64,000 nucleotides of DNA from Woronichinia naegeliana WA131 (lineage in GTDB: Bacteria; Cyanobacteriota; Cyanobacteriia; Cyanobacteriales; Microcystaceae): positions 6,294,272 through 6,358,271 of the forward strand of contig CP073041.1 in NCBI GenBank assembly GCA_025370055.1. The letters run 5' to 3'. Under the pieces are notes generated by a model. That model did not search any database. It had not been told where the DNA came from and saw only the letters and a program-made list of their open reading frames with translations. How positions within the stretch are numbered: position 1 is the first letter of the stretch; every line of letters starts with the position of its first letter. Position numbers and translations under genes: made by a program. Shown piece after piece: positions 19,030-28,610 of this stretch.

Positions 19030-20627
19030 CTGGACAGTGGGAAGTTCTCGAGGCGTGTAAGTGGAGAAAAGAAAATCGGACATCCGATACAAAAGAGTGC
19101 CGTTATGTCCGAAACTGGCTGATATAAGAAAATCGATAGCCAGTGCTATCTATCAATTATGCAACTATGTCAGCGACTAGAGCAAATCCTCAATAATCTC
19201 CGTCCAGCCTTTAGCCGAGAAGCAACGTTCCAATGGTTTATCCTGTTAGTCTGGGGAGTAGTGCTCAACAGCCAACCCAGCGCAATAACTAGCTATGTCA
19301 ATGCCATTGGCTGAACAGAGAGCTACTACAATCAGGCTCTACATTGGTTTGATTCCAAGGCGTTTAGCGTCGAAGGACTAACTTTACAATGGTCAAAGTG
19401 GCTAAGTCAGCATGAAAGTCTATACAGAATTAAAGGGAAACGGGTGTATGTGGGTGATGGCATCAAAGTGGGGAAAGAAGGACGCAAGATGCCAGGTGTA
19501 AAACGACTACACCAAGAATCGGAAGATGTGTCCAAGCCAGAGTGGATAAGGGGTCATTACTTCAATGCCTTGAGTATTTTGGTGGGAGTAGGGAAAGCCT
19601 GCTTTGCCTTGCCCTTAGTGTTGCGGCTAGACGATGGCATCAAGTCCAAAGCAACCGAGAAGGGGGAGGGAAAAGGCAAAAAAAAGGTGAAGACGAGCCT
19701 GGTGACAAAAATGGCTGACCTTTGTGTTACTTACGCAGAGGCAGGGAGTTATGTAATTTTGGATGCTTATTTTGCTTGCGAACCAGTGCTCAAAAGTTTT
19801 CGCCAGAACGCCTTGCATCTAATCACAAGAGTGCGTTGCTCCACCGTCGCCTATGCCCCCTTTTGTTCCGTGCCGACGCTGACGGGGAGAGGACGACCAC
19901 GGATTTGGGGGAGTTCGATAAAACTAGAAAAGCTGTTCGCTCTGGCGGCGGACTTTCCGACAGCTAAAGTCTGGCTCTATGGTCAACAAGTCACGGTTTC
20001 TTATCAGTGCTTTGAGTTCCACTGGGATAGTCCCCATCAGCTCGTCAAGTTTGTTCTGACCCAATTGCCTAACGGACGACGACTGATTCTGCTTTCTACT
20101 GATCTCTGTTTGACTGGACCTGAGATTATTGCCGCTTACGGTCTCCGATTTAAGATTGAAGTCACTTTTCGTCAATTAGTCCATCTTTTGGGCAGCTTTG
20201 CCTATCGTTTTTGGCTTAAGAGTCTTCCTACTTTACCTACCTGGCCCAGCAATCTTATCCTCAGTGACTATCCACAAGCTGTTCAGACTCAGATTTTAAA
20301 CAAGGTAGAAGCCTTTGAGCGTTTTGTTAACCTTAATGCCATTGCTTTAGGGCTACTTCAAATTCTCGCCTTAGAGTTACCCCAGGGGATTTGGGCTAAT
20401 TTTCCTCGATGGTTTCGGACATTACCATCCCATGGCTACCCTAGTGAACGGATTGCTCAACTAGCCCTTCAACATCAAGCCCAAATGATTTTTCCTCAAA
20501 GTCCACCCAGTCTGCTTTTGCCTAAATTCCTTACCGCTAAACTTGCCTCTTCCCCAAGCCCTGATATGCTTACTTTCGTCGCATAGTCATTACCTTATCT
20601 GGCATCCATAAACTTTCCACTGTCCAG
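19030..20627 (+). mobile_element. IS4/IS701-like element C1
   Basis: 1598 bp, ends CTGGACAGTGGGAAG and CTGGACAGTGGAAAG, flanked by the 7 bp duplication ATAAAAA (19023-19029 and 20628-20634). Removal restores the B transposase. No HIP1 sites inside. Confidence 0.93.
19159..20586 (+). pseudogene. IS4/IS701-like transposase with in-frame TGA
   Basis: The natural frame runs from ATG 19159 to 20586. Codon 52 (19312-19314) is TGA, between SYVNAIG and TESYYNQALHWF; coding sense continues without any other defect. A start after the stop gives about 380 residues from GTG 19444 (MYVGDGIKVGK). DDE contexts: VYVGDGIKVG, VILDAYFA, and YGLRFKIEVTFRQ for the Glu. The same TGA is in C2 and C3. Either a defective allele spread with helper transposase, or the stop is read through, or the internal start suffices. 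Confidence 0.85.
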
Positions 20628-22738
20628 ATAAAAAGAAACTTGTCTCATATAGAAAAAATGATAGAAGAGGGAGCAAAGTTAGAAAAACTAACGAAAAAAG
20701 AGCAAGAAGAGCTTGTAACGATAGGAAAAGTGTATGAGCAACAGTTAGAAATGTATGAAAAAAAGACAAATAAAGTAGAAAACAGAATTGTGAGTGTAAG
20801 CCAACCTCACGTGCGTCCAATAGTGCGTGGAAAAGCGGGAAAAGCAGTAGAGTTTGGAGCTAAAATATCGGCAAGTAATGTGAATGGCTTTGTCTTCTTA
20901 GACAAATTAAGTTGGGATAATTACAACGAATCGGGAGATTTACAAGCGCGAATAGAAGAATATAAAAGGGAAACAGGATGTTATCCGGAATCGGTTCATG
21001 TGGATAAAATCTATCGAACAAAAGCGAATCGAGCTTATTGTAAAAAAAGGGATATAAGAATGAGTGGTCCCCGATTGGGAAGACCGCCGAAAGAGGTGAG
21101 CAAAGAAAAAAAGAAAGAGGCACGCTCAGATGAAAGAGTGCGTAATGCCATTGAGGGTAAATTCGGACAGGGAAAGAGGAAATTTAGTCTTGGTCGAGTG
21201 ATGGCCAAACTACCTGAGACCTCGGAAACGGTAATTGCGATGAACTTTTTGGTAATGAATCTTTCTACTCTACTTCAGAACTGGACAGTGGGAAGTTTAT
21301 GGATGCCAGATAAGGTAATGACTATGCGACGAAAGTAAGCATATCAGGGCTTGGGGAAGAGGCAAGTTTAGCGGTAAGGAATTTAGGCAAAAGCAGACTG
21401 GGTGGACTTTGAGGAAAAATCATTTGGGCTTGATGTTGAAGGGCTAGTTGAGCAATCCGTTCACTAGGGTAGCCATGGGATGGTAATGTCCGAAACCATC
21501 GAGGAAAATTAGCCCAAATCCCCTGGGGTAACTCTAAGGCGAGAATTTGAAGTAGCCCTAAAGCAATGGCATTAAGGTTAACAAAACGCTCAAAGGCTTC
21601 TACCTTGTTTAAAATCTGAGTCTGAACAGCTTGTGGATAGTCACTGAGGATAAGATTGCTGGGCCAGGTAGGTAAAGTAGGAAGACTCTTAAGCCAAAAA
21701 CGATAGGCAAAGCTGCCCAAAAGATGGACTAATTGACGAAAAGTGACTTCAATCTTAAATCGGAGACCGTAAGCGGCAATAATCTCAGGTCCAGTCAAAC
21801 AGAGATCAGTAGAAAGCAGAATCAGTCGTCGTCCGTTAGGCAATTGGGTCAGAACAAACTTGACGAGCTGATGGGGACTATCCCAGTGGAACTCAAAGCA
21901 CTGATAAGAAACCGTGACTTGTTGACCATAGAGCCAGACTTTAGCTGTCGGAAAGTCCGCCGCCAGAGCGAACAGCTTTTCTAGTTTTATCGAACTCCCC
22001 CAAATCCGTGGTCGTCCTCTCCCCGTCAGCGTCGGCACGGAACAAAAGGGGGCATAGGCGACGGTGGAGCAACGCACTCTTGTGATTAGATGCAAGGCGT
22101 TCTGGCGAAAACTTTTGAGCACTGGTTCGCAAGCAAAATAAGCATCCAAAATTACATAACTCCCTGCCTCTGCGTAAGTAACACAAAGGTCAGCCATTTT
22201 TGTCACCAGGCTCGTCTTCACCTTTTTTTTGCCTTTTCCCTCCCCCTTCTCGGTTGCTTTGGACTTGATGCCATCGTCTAGCCGCAACACTAAGGGCAAG
22301 GCAAAGCAGGCTTTCCCTACTCCCACCAAAATACTCAAGGCATTGAAGTAATGACCCCTTATCCACTCTGGCTTGGACACATCTTCCGATTCTTGGTGTA
22401 GTCGTTTTACACCTGGCATCTTGCGTCCTTCTTTCCCCACTTTGATGCCATCACCCACATACACCCGTTTCCCTTTAATTCTGTATAGACTTTCATGCTG
22501 ACTTAGCCACTTTGACCATTGTAAAGTTAGTCCTTCGACGCTAAACGCCTTGGAATCAAACCAATGTAGAGCCTGATTGTAGTAGCTCTCTGTTCAGCCA
22601 ATGGCATTGACATAGCTAGTTATTGCGCTGGGTTGGCTGTTGAGCACTACTCCCCAGACTAACAGGATAAACCATTGGAACGTTGCTTCTCGGCTAAAGG
22701 CTGGACGGAGATTATTGAGGATTTGCTCTAGTGGTCTG

Positions 22739-23410
22739 TCAATTTTCTATTTGTGGATAAAGACGCTTGAGACGGATACGAGCCTCAGCCGTCGTGAATT
22801 GCCAATCTACCGACTTTTGGGAATGATTGCGCTGAGTGTACCAAGCCGTTGTTTCTTGCTCTAAAGTTTCCCGATCTGGAATTCGACGAGCTAGGCATTG
22901 CCGAGTCATTGCGGACAGCTCGTTTTCAGCAATATTAAGCCAACTGCCATGTTTTGGGGTATGGTGAATTTCCAACCGTTCGACTAGACGACGAGCCGTG
23001 GAAGGCTCAAATGCTTCATATAGTGAGGCAAGTTTGTGAGTATTTAGCTGATCACATACTAAAATGACTTTGTCGTTATCAGCATAGTCGTTATCGAGTA
23101 AATTCTTAATTTCTGTTGCCCAGTCAACCGATGTTCTACGTTCACTGACAACTGTCTTTCGCCACCCAGACAAGGGTTCTGTAAACATAAAGATATTGGC
23201 TGTTCCATTGCGTTCATATTCGTAATCATGCGCCTCTGGCTGTCCAGGTTTGGCTGGTAGAGGAAGGCGGGTTTCTTTGACCAATTGTATAGGTTGCTCA
23301 TCCATGCAAATCACTGGACAATTGGGGTCATAGGGTCGGTGATAAATTTCTAGAACATCTTCCATGTTAGACACAAATTCGGCACTCTTTTCTGGTGGAA
23401 TCACGTACAT
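22739..23410 (-). CDS. IS630 transposase, catalytic part (second frame)
   Basis: About 223 residues as a separate frame, but the family signal begins upstream of its first ATG. Catalytic residues: D in VICMDEQPIQ, D in VILVCDQLNTHKL, E in HGSWLNIAENELS. It is read in the -1 frame relative to the first frame; an A8 run at the overlap (complement of about 23437-23444) is a good slippery site, giving VLKKNELKPHLRQMYV across the joint. Probably expressed as a frameshift fusion. Confidence 0.88.
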   Translation of the reverse strand: MYVIPPEKSAEFVSNMEDVLEIYHRPYDPNCPVICMDEQPIQLVKETRLPLPAKPGQPEAHDYEYERNGTANIFMFTEPLSGWRKTVVSERRTSVDWATEIKNLLDNDYADNDKVILVCDQLNTHKLASLYEAFEPSTARRLVERLEIHHTPKHGSWLNIAENELSAMTRQCLARRIPDRETLEQETTAWYTQRNHSQKSVDWQFTTAEARIRLKRLYPQIEN

Positions 23411-23427
23411 CTGTCGCAGATGAGGTT

Positions 23428-23871
23428 TTAGTTCGTTTTTTTTAACACTTGACGCACGGTTTCGTGACTAATTGCTGGCACAATTTCTAACTCGACCGCC
23501 TTGTCGGCTAGTAACCTCAATGTCCAACGGGCTTGACCAGCAGGCGGTTCTCCACAACGTAAGGCGATTAGTTTTGCTTCTACCTCTCCATCAATAATCG
23601 GTTGACGAGGCGGCGTTTTGCGGGGCTTGCGGCTTAATGCTGACTCCACACCTTCATTGACCAATCGCTCCCTGAGATTGGCGACTGTGTTACGGTGACA
23701 ACTAAAGGCGGCGGCAGCTTCCTCATCCGTCCATCCTTGTCCATTCACATCAATGTTTAACAGAATATTGGCGTGCTTAATTTTGTAAGCCGCTCCTTTG
23801 CCGATGGATACCAAATCTTTTAGGGTCTGACGTTCTTCTTGACTTAATCGGACAATATAGGTCTTGAGCAT
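23428..23871 (-). CDS. IS630 transposase, DNA-binding part (first frame)
   Basis: 147 residues with paired helix-turn-helix units: WTDEEAAAAFSCHRNTVANL and the region ARWTLRLLADKAVELEIV. Ends shortly after an A8 run that would allow -1 frameshifting into the catalytic frame. Full-length start MLKTYIVRLSQEERQ. Confidence 0.85.
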   Translation of the reverse strand: MLKTYIVRLSQEERQTLKDLVSIGKGAAYKIKHANILLNIDVNGQGWTDEEAAAAFSCHRNTVANLRERLVNEGVESALSRKPRKTPPRQPIIDGEVEAKLIALRCGEPPAGQARWTLRLLADKAVELEIVPAISHETVRQVLKKTN

Positions 23872-24105
23872 GGTTACTTATTACGATATCTGTTGAGGTA
23901 ATGAATAGCCTCTCCATTTTCCCTCAAATTCACAATCTTTAGCTTGACAGACCACTAGTCGCTGACATAGTTGCATAATTGATAGATAGCACTGGCTATC
24001 GATTTTCTTATATCAGCCAGTTTCGGACATAACGGCACTCTTTTGTATCGGATGTCCGATTTTCTTTTCTCCACTTACACGCCTCGAGAACTTCCCACTG
24101 TCCAG

Positions 24106-24696
24106 CCTATAAGTCCTCGGCTTTTCTTTCCTTTTCTCTTTTATTTCTTCATACAGCTTATCTATTATTTTTTCTGTTTTTTCTCTGGCATCATTCAATA
24201 TTCCTATATCCGTTGGATATTTTATATCTGCTGGTGTACAAGTCGCATCTAACAATAACTTTCCTTCATTTTCTTTTTTTTCTGACGCTACACCCGTCGC
24301 TTTTTTTTCTATTTCTTTATTAATTTTATTTATTAATTCCATTCCTATTTTTTTACGAAAATGAACCATCATTGACGCACTAAATGCTTCTTTGCTACTA
24401 TAGCTTTCCATTCCTATAAAGTACTGTAAATAAGGGTTCTCTTTTATTTGTTCTACTGTTTCTCTGTCACTTTTTCCTGAAATTTCTTTGATAATTAATG
24501 CTCCTAATGCCATTCTAAATGATTTGGCTGGGGCTCCTTTTTTTTCTGTGAAGTTTTTTGCATATTCTTCCTCATATTCTTCCCAGGGAATCATTTTTGA
24601 CATTTCTATCCAACGATTTTCTTCGTCTAACTGCCCGCCGAACAGATTTTTCAAGTTTTCTGGTGTTTCAATTGAGTACTGTTGCTTTCGGTACAT
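24106..24696 (-). pseudogene. IS5/IS1182-type transposase, N-terminal part
   Basis: Starts MYRKQQYSIET at 24696 and runs to EKPRTYR (about residue 197), where C2 begins. The second Asp and the Glu of the active site are lost. Confidence 0.88.
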
Positions 24697-24819
24697 CTGC
24701 TTTCTCTCTTCTTAATGCAATGGTTTTGAGGCATTCTACCCTATTTTCGTGCATTCTAGCGGTTCTTAATTCGCCTACTATTTTTCTCCGTAAAGGTTTC
24801 AGCTTTTTTCAGCAAGCCC
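24106..24819 (-). mobile_element. IS5/IS1182-type element B4, 5' part only
   Basis: The end GGGCTTGCTGAAAAAAGC (minus strand) lies at 24819, next to TAATTG within an E remnant. The other half is missing; the sequence stops at 24106 at the C2 edge. This piece is inverted relative to the first part of B3. Confidence 0.9.
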
Positions 24820-24925
24820 TAATTGAAAAAGGGTTAACTTGGGAGGACTTACTCCAAATTCGCCTGATTTCTTGAACCTCTCGTATTGCAACGTTTATAG
24901 CTTCTAGCTAGACGATACCAGTGCC
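24820..24925 (+). mobile_element. Right end of an IS1-like element (E2 remnant)
   Basis: 106 bp matching the last part of element E, coding for KGLTWEDLLQIRLIS and ending CGATACCAGTGCC at 24925. B4 was inserted in it; the rest of E2 is lost. Confidence 0.88.
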
Positions 24926-25787
24926 GGAAGCTCGCATTATCTAAAATAATCACAATCTTCGGACCATTCTTTTCAAAGTCTTCTTTTTTATTTCCTTGTT
25001 CTATCCATTCTCTTTGTATGTCTTTGTAAAATTTTAATAATACACTCTTGAAGTTCTGAGAGTTACCAGTGGGAATCAAATCAACCCACCGTTTTTTGTC
25101 AGTATATCTAATACCACCCATTACATTGACTCTTCCTTTTCTTCTATCTCCCCTCACTTTTTTACGCTTTCCTTTTTTTGTCCAATGTTTTCTCCGTATT
25201 ACTCTTAAGCTGAAGCCACTTTCATCCCAAAACCATATCTGGATTGATTCTGGCTTTTCTTTCAAAAGCTTCTTGTACTCTTCAACTTTCTTTCTAAATT
25301 CCTCTCTTTTTTGCTCATCTTTTTTATCTTCTAGACTATATTTTGCCCAAATATAGACAAATCGCTTTTTTTTAAGCATATTTCTAAGTTGTGTATTTCC
25401 TAACAATATACCCGTTTCTTTTTCCATATGAGTTGATAGTCTTGCTACTGTCCAACGTCCAAATTCATATCCAAACTCTTCAGGCTCTTTGATTATTATC
25501 TCCGTCAATTTCTCTATGTATTCTTCTGTTACTTTCCTGTGATTTCCTTTTTTTCTTTTGTCTCTTAAGCTTTCTATCTCTTTCGGATTTCCATTATTAC
25601 ACCAGTACCACACTTGTCGTTTGCAACATCCTAATAATCCTGATATTTCATCATACGTTTTTCCTTCATTTCTCAGTAACATAATCAATATTCTCTCTCT
25701 TGTAACTGCGTGCTCTTCCGTTTTAAGGGCTTTTTGTAGCTCTTTCTTGGTCTTTTGGTCTAAGAAGTTTAACGTCAGCATAGTCAT
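24926..25787 (-). pseudogene. IS630 transposase lacking its C-terminus
   Basis: Reads from MTMLTLNFLDQKTKKE at 25787. Winged-helix region YDEISGLLGCCKRQVWYW, then D in IWFWDESGFSLR and the second D in IVIILDNASF, after which the E2 remnant begins. The segment with the catalytic Glu (YSPxxNxIE) is lost, so it is inactive. It is not close in sequence to the transposases of G or I. Confidence 0.85.
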
Positions 25788-25828
25788 ACAAAAAAGTAAG
25801 TCTATATATTCTACCTTATATCCACTTA

Positions 25829-27516
25829 GGGCTTGCTGAAAAAAGCTGAAACCTTTACGGAGAAAAATAGTAGGCGAATTAAGAACCGCTAGAATGCACG
25901 AAAATAGGGTAGAATGCCTCAAAACCATTGCATTAAGAAGAGAGAAAGCAGATGTACCGAAAGCAACAGTACTCAATTGAAACACCAGAAAACTTGAAAA
26001 ATCTGTTCGGCGGGCAGTTAGACGAAGAAAATCGTTGGATAGAAATGTCAAAAATGATTCTTTGGGAAGAATATGAGGAAGAATATGCAAAAAACTTCAC
26101 AGAAAAAAAAGGAGCCCCAGCCAAATCATTTAGAATGGCATTAGGAGCATTAATTATCAAAGAAATTTCAGGAAAAAGTGACAGAGAAACAGTAGAACAA
26201 ATAAAAGAGAACCCTTATTTACAGTACTTTATAGGAATGGAAAGCTATAGTAGCAAAGAAGCATTTAATGCGTCAATGATGGTTCATTTTCGTAAAAAAA
26301 TAGGAATGGAATTAATAAATAAAATTAATAAAGAAATAGAAAAAAAAGCGACGGGTGTAGCGTCAGAAAAAAAAGAAAATGAAGGAAAGTTATTGTTAGA
26401 TGCGACTTGTACACCAGCAGATATAAAATATCCAACGGATATAGGAATATTGAATGATGCCAGAGAAAAAACAGAAAAAATAATAGATAAGCTGTATGAA
26501 GAAATAAAAGAGAAAAGGAAAGAAAAGCCGAGGACTTATAGGGAAGTGGCAAGAAAAGAGTACTTAGCCATAGCAAAAAAACGTCGTGTGTCAAAAAAAG
26601 AAAGAAGAAAAGGAACAAAAAAACAACTAGGATATATAAAAAGAAACTTGTCTGATATAGAAAAAATGATAGAAGAGGGAGCAAAGTTAGAAAAACTAAC
26701 GAAAAAAGAGCAAGAAGAGCTTGTAACGATAGGAAAAGTGTATGAGCAACAGTTAGAAATGTATGAAAAAAAGACAAATAAAGTAGAAAACAGAATTGTG
26801 AGTGTAAGCCAACCTCACGTGCGTCCAATAGTGCGTGGAAAAGCGGGAAAAGCAGTAGAGTTTGGAGCTAAAATATCGGCAAGTAATGTGAATGGCTTTG
26901 TCTTCTTAGACAAATTAAGTTGGGATAATTACAACGAATCGGGAGATTTACAAGCGCGAATAGAAGAATATAAAAGGGAAACAGGATGTTATCCGGAATC
27001 GGTTCATGTGGATAAAATCTATCGAACAAAAGCGAATCGAGCTTATTGTAAAGAAAGGGATATAAGAATGAGTGGTCCCCGATTGGGAAGACCGCCGAAA
27101 GAGGTGAGCAAAGAAAAAAAGAAAGAGGCACGCTCAGATGAAAGAGTGCGTAATGCCATTGAGGGTAAATTCGGACAGGGAAAGAGGAAATTTAGTCTTG
27201 GTCGAGTGATGGCCAAACTACCTGAGACCTCGGAAACGGTAATTGCGATGAACTTTTTGGTAATGAATCTTTCTACTCTACTTCAGAAGACAAAAAGTAA
27301 AAAGTTGTAGAGTCGTTTTTCTTGTGAAAAATGGTGTTAATTTTCCTCTCTTTTGTGAGGAGTGATTTGTGTTGACCTTTTTAGACAGAAAGGAACAATA
27401 GATTAAACAAAATCTGTATTTTGATTTGTTTCCATAAGGATAAGTTATCTATGCTTTTTCAGTCCATACTTCCCTAACCCACATTTCTTTCGTTTTTTGA
27501 CTTTTTCAGCAAGCCC
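25829..27516 (+). mobile_element. IS5/IS1182-type element B5, complete
   Basis: 1688 bp with both terminal repeats, flanked by the 6 bp duplication CACTTA (25823-25828 and 27517-27522). It sits upstream of the transposase gene of H. Confidence 0.95.
25952..27310 (+). CDS. IS5/IS1182-type transposase, intact
   Basis: 452 residues, same as the gene of B2: LDATCTPADI, VHVDKIYRT and NAIEGKFGQGKRK carry the DDE residues. The complete gene, both ends and matching target duplication make this one of the two copies likely to be functional. Confidence 0.88.
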   Translation: MYRKQQYSIETPENLKNLFGGQLDEENRWIEMSKMILWEEYEEEYAKNFTEKKGAPAKSFRMALGALIIKEISGKSDRETVEQIKENPYLQYFIGMESYSSKEAFNASMMVHFRKKIGMELINKINKEIEKKATGVASEKKENEGKLLLDATCTPADIKYPTDIGILNDAREKTEKIIDKLYEEIKEKRKEKPRTYREVARKEYLAIAKKRRVSKKERRKGTKKQLGYIKRNLSDIEKMIEEGAKLEKLTKKEQEELVTIGKVYEQQLEMYEKKTNKVENRIVSVSQPHVRPIVRGKAGKAVEFGAKISASNVNGFVFLDKLSWDNYNESGDLQARIEEYKRETGCYPESVHVDKIYRTKANRAYCKERDIRMSGPRLGRPPKEVSKEKKKEARSDERVRNAIEGKFGQGKRKFSLGRVMAKLPETSETVIAMNFLVMNLSTLLQKTKSKKL

Positions 27517-27536
27517 CACTTAGAGTGATGACAGCT

Positions 27537-27674
27537 TAGTTGCATAATTGATAGATAGCACTGGCTATCGATTTTCTTATATCAGCCAGTTTCGGACATA
27601 ACGGCACTCTTTGGTATCGGATGTCCGATTTTCTTTTCTCCACTTACCCGCATCGAGAACTTCCCACTGTCCAG
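27537..27674 (-). mobile_element. End remnant of element C (C4)
   Basis: 138 bp matching the start-side end of C with a few substitutions (for example TTTGGTATC for TTTTGTATC), ending CACTGTCCAG at 27674. The other side was lost at the H insertion. The end is five bases before the start codon of the next gene, so this remnant supplies its upstream region. Confidence 0.88.
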
Positions 27675-27679
27675 TTCCT

Positions 27680-28606
27680 ATGACTCCAATCAATATTCCC
27701 CCTGTGCTGGCGGACTGGTGTTCACAGAGGCTGGGCCCCTTTACTGTTTTGAAAACCTATCTCCAGGAGCAAAGAGACTCCCCGGTATGGCGTTTATCCA
27801 CAGAAGCAAAGATTGTCTATCTCAAGGCTTATCACAGCCTGACAAAATGGGGGATGGAAGTCCATGCCTATGAAAACTGGGTAGCAGCGTTAGGCACTCA
27901 AGCACCGCGATCCCTGGCCGTCTTGGCAGAACCGATTCCAGCTATTTTGCTCACAGAATTATCAGGGTCAACAATGGATTGTTTAAAGCTTGAGCCAGAA
28001 CAAGAACAAATCCTTTGGCGATCAGCCGGTGCAACCTTAGCGCAACTTCATGCTCTACCCTCTGGCCAATGGTTTGGTGTTCCCTTACGAGATGGCAGTC
28101 CTTTAGCCGAGTTTCCAGAAACCAATCCTGTCAATCTCATCTCCAGTTCTCTAGAAGCTTGGCTCCGACGAGGTGTCAATGACAATTTGTTAATGGCAGA
28201 TGAAATCCAAACCATTCAGCAAGCCCTGGCGATCGCTGATGTCTTTGCCGGAGAAGAGCCAACACCCTGTCATGGAGACTATCAACCTCGAAACTGGATA
28301 GTTGCTCAGTCAGGGATTTGGCAAGGCGTGATTGATTTTGAACACGCTCGTTGGGATTTAAAAATGAGTGATTTAGGCTACTGGTGGGATCGGGGTTTAC
28401 GAGAACGTCCTCATTTAAAAGCTGCGTTCTGGGATGGGTATGGAAAGTTAGGGGAACTAGAACAAAGACAGTTAGTGATTATTCGTATTTTGGGAGCCAC
28501 TGGTAGAGTCATCTGGGGTCGTCAATATGGCGATCAAGCTACGGAAAAACTAGGTCATTGTGTACTCAAGGAACTTTCACAAGCATCCATAGAACAAACC
28601 AGCTAA
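27680..28606 (+). CDS. APH-family small-molecule kinase
   Basis: About 308 residues of the aminoglycoside/choline kinase fold. The catalytic loop is CHGDYQPRNW and the metal-binding Asp is in VIDFEHARWD, in the C-terminal half; the ATP-binding Lys is probably in IVYLKAYHS. The family phosphorylates amino sugars, choline, homoserine or antibiotics, and the substrate is unknown here. ATG 27680 begins five bases after a C-element end, so its native ribosome site and promoter were replaced. The frame also stays open through the IS end, so a fused start is possible. A HIP1 site at 28239 marks the gene as resident. It ends close to the converging DUF1815 gene. Confidence 0.82.
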   Translation: MTPINIPPVLADWCSQRLGPFTVLKTYLQEQRDSPVWRLSTEAKIVYLKAYHSLTKWGMEVHAYENWVAALGTQAPRSLAVLAEPIPAILLTELSGSTMDCLKLEPEQEQILWRSAGATLAQLHALPSGQWFGVPLRDGSPLAEFPETNPVNLISSSLEAWLRRGVNDNLLMADEIQTIQQALAIADVFAGEEPTPCHGDYQPRNWIVAQSGIWQGVIDFEHARWDLKMSDLGYWWDRGLRERPHLKAAFWDGYGKLGELEQRQLVIIRILGATGRVIWGRQYGDQATEKLGHCVLKELSQASIEQTS

Positions 28607-28610
28607 AAGC

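Larger units (their letters stand above)
18216..21280 (+). mobile_element. IS5/IS1182-type element B3, interrupted by C1 and cut by C2
   Basis: Left end GGGCTTGCTGAAAAAAGC begins at 18216 after TAAATA. C1 interrupts it at 19030. The right end is missing: the sequence stops at 21280 within the last codons of the transposase gene, where C2 starts, and does not resume on the other side of C2. Confidence 0.9.
18339..21280 (+). pseudogene. IS5/IS1182-type transposase, split by C1
   Basis: Reads MYRKQQYSIETPEN from 18339, is cut near residue 228 by C1, resumes at 20635 and loses its last few codons (after STLLQ) at the C2 edge. The DDE residues are all still encoded, but not in one frame. Confidence 0.88.
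22731..23955 (-). mobile_element. IS630-type element G
   Basis: 1225 bp, ends GTGGTCTGTCAA and TTGACAGACCAC, flanked by TA on both sides (22729-22730 and 23956-23957), the target preference of IS630. Inserted in C2. Confidence 0.93.
21322..23976 (-). pseudogene. IS4/IS701-like transposase, interrupted by IS630-type G
   Basis: Same gene as in C1: stop at 21322, start ATG at 23976. Element G separates the first seven codons from the rest. The in-frame TGA (complement of about 22593-22595) is also present. Confidence 0.88.
21281..24105 (-). mobile_element. IS4/IS701-like element C2, interrupted by G
   Basis: Ends CTGGACAGTGG at 21281 and its inverse at 24105; without element G and its TA duplication the length is exactly 1598 bp. 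The flanks do not match (CTTCAGAA left, CCTATAAG right), so a deletion or exchange followed insertion. It is inverted relative to C1, 653 bp away. Confidence 0.92.
24926..27536 (-). mobile_element. IS630-type element H, truncated and interrupted by B5
   Basis: The upstream end lies at 27536, next to TA (27537-27538) inside a C remnant, fitting IS630 targeting. B5 splits it at 25829. The downstream end is cut by the E2 remnant at 24926. Confidence 0.75.

Noticed and set aside
19627-19818. Small frame repeated in all C copies on the opposite strand
   Set aside because: Antisense to the C transposase; repeated only because the element is repeated.
16253-27516. B2 and B5 as a composite transposon carrying cargo
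   Set aside because: Each has its own 6 bp duplication (TAGGTA and CACTTA), so they inserted separately, and only other IS fragments lie between.
12081-27674. Repeats in the block considered as a CRISPR array or integron
   Set aside because: The repeats are whole IS copies of over 1 kb with inverted ends and target duplications; no short regularly spaced repeats, cas genes or integrase are seen.
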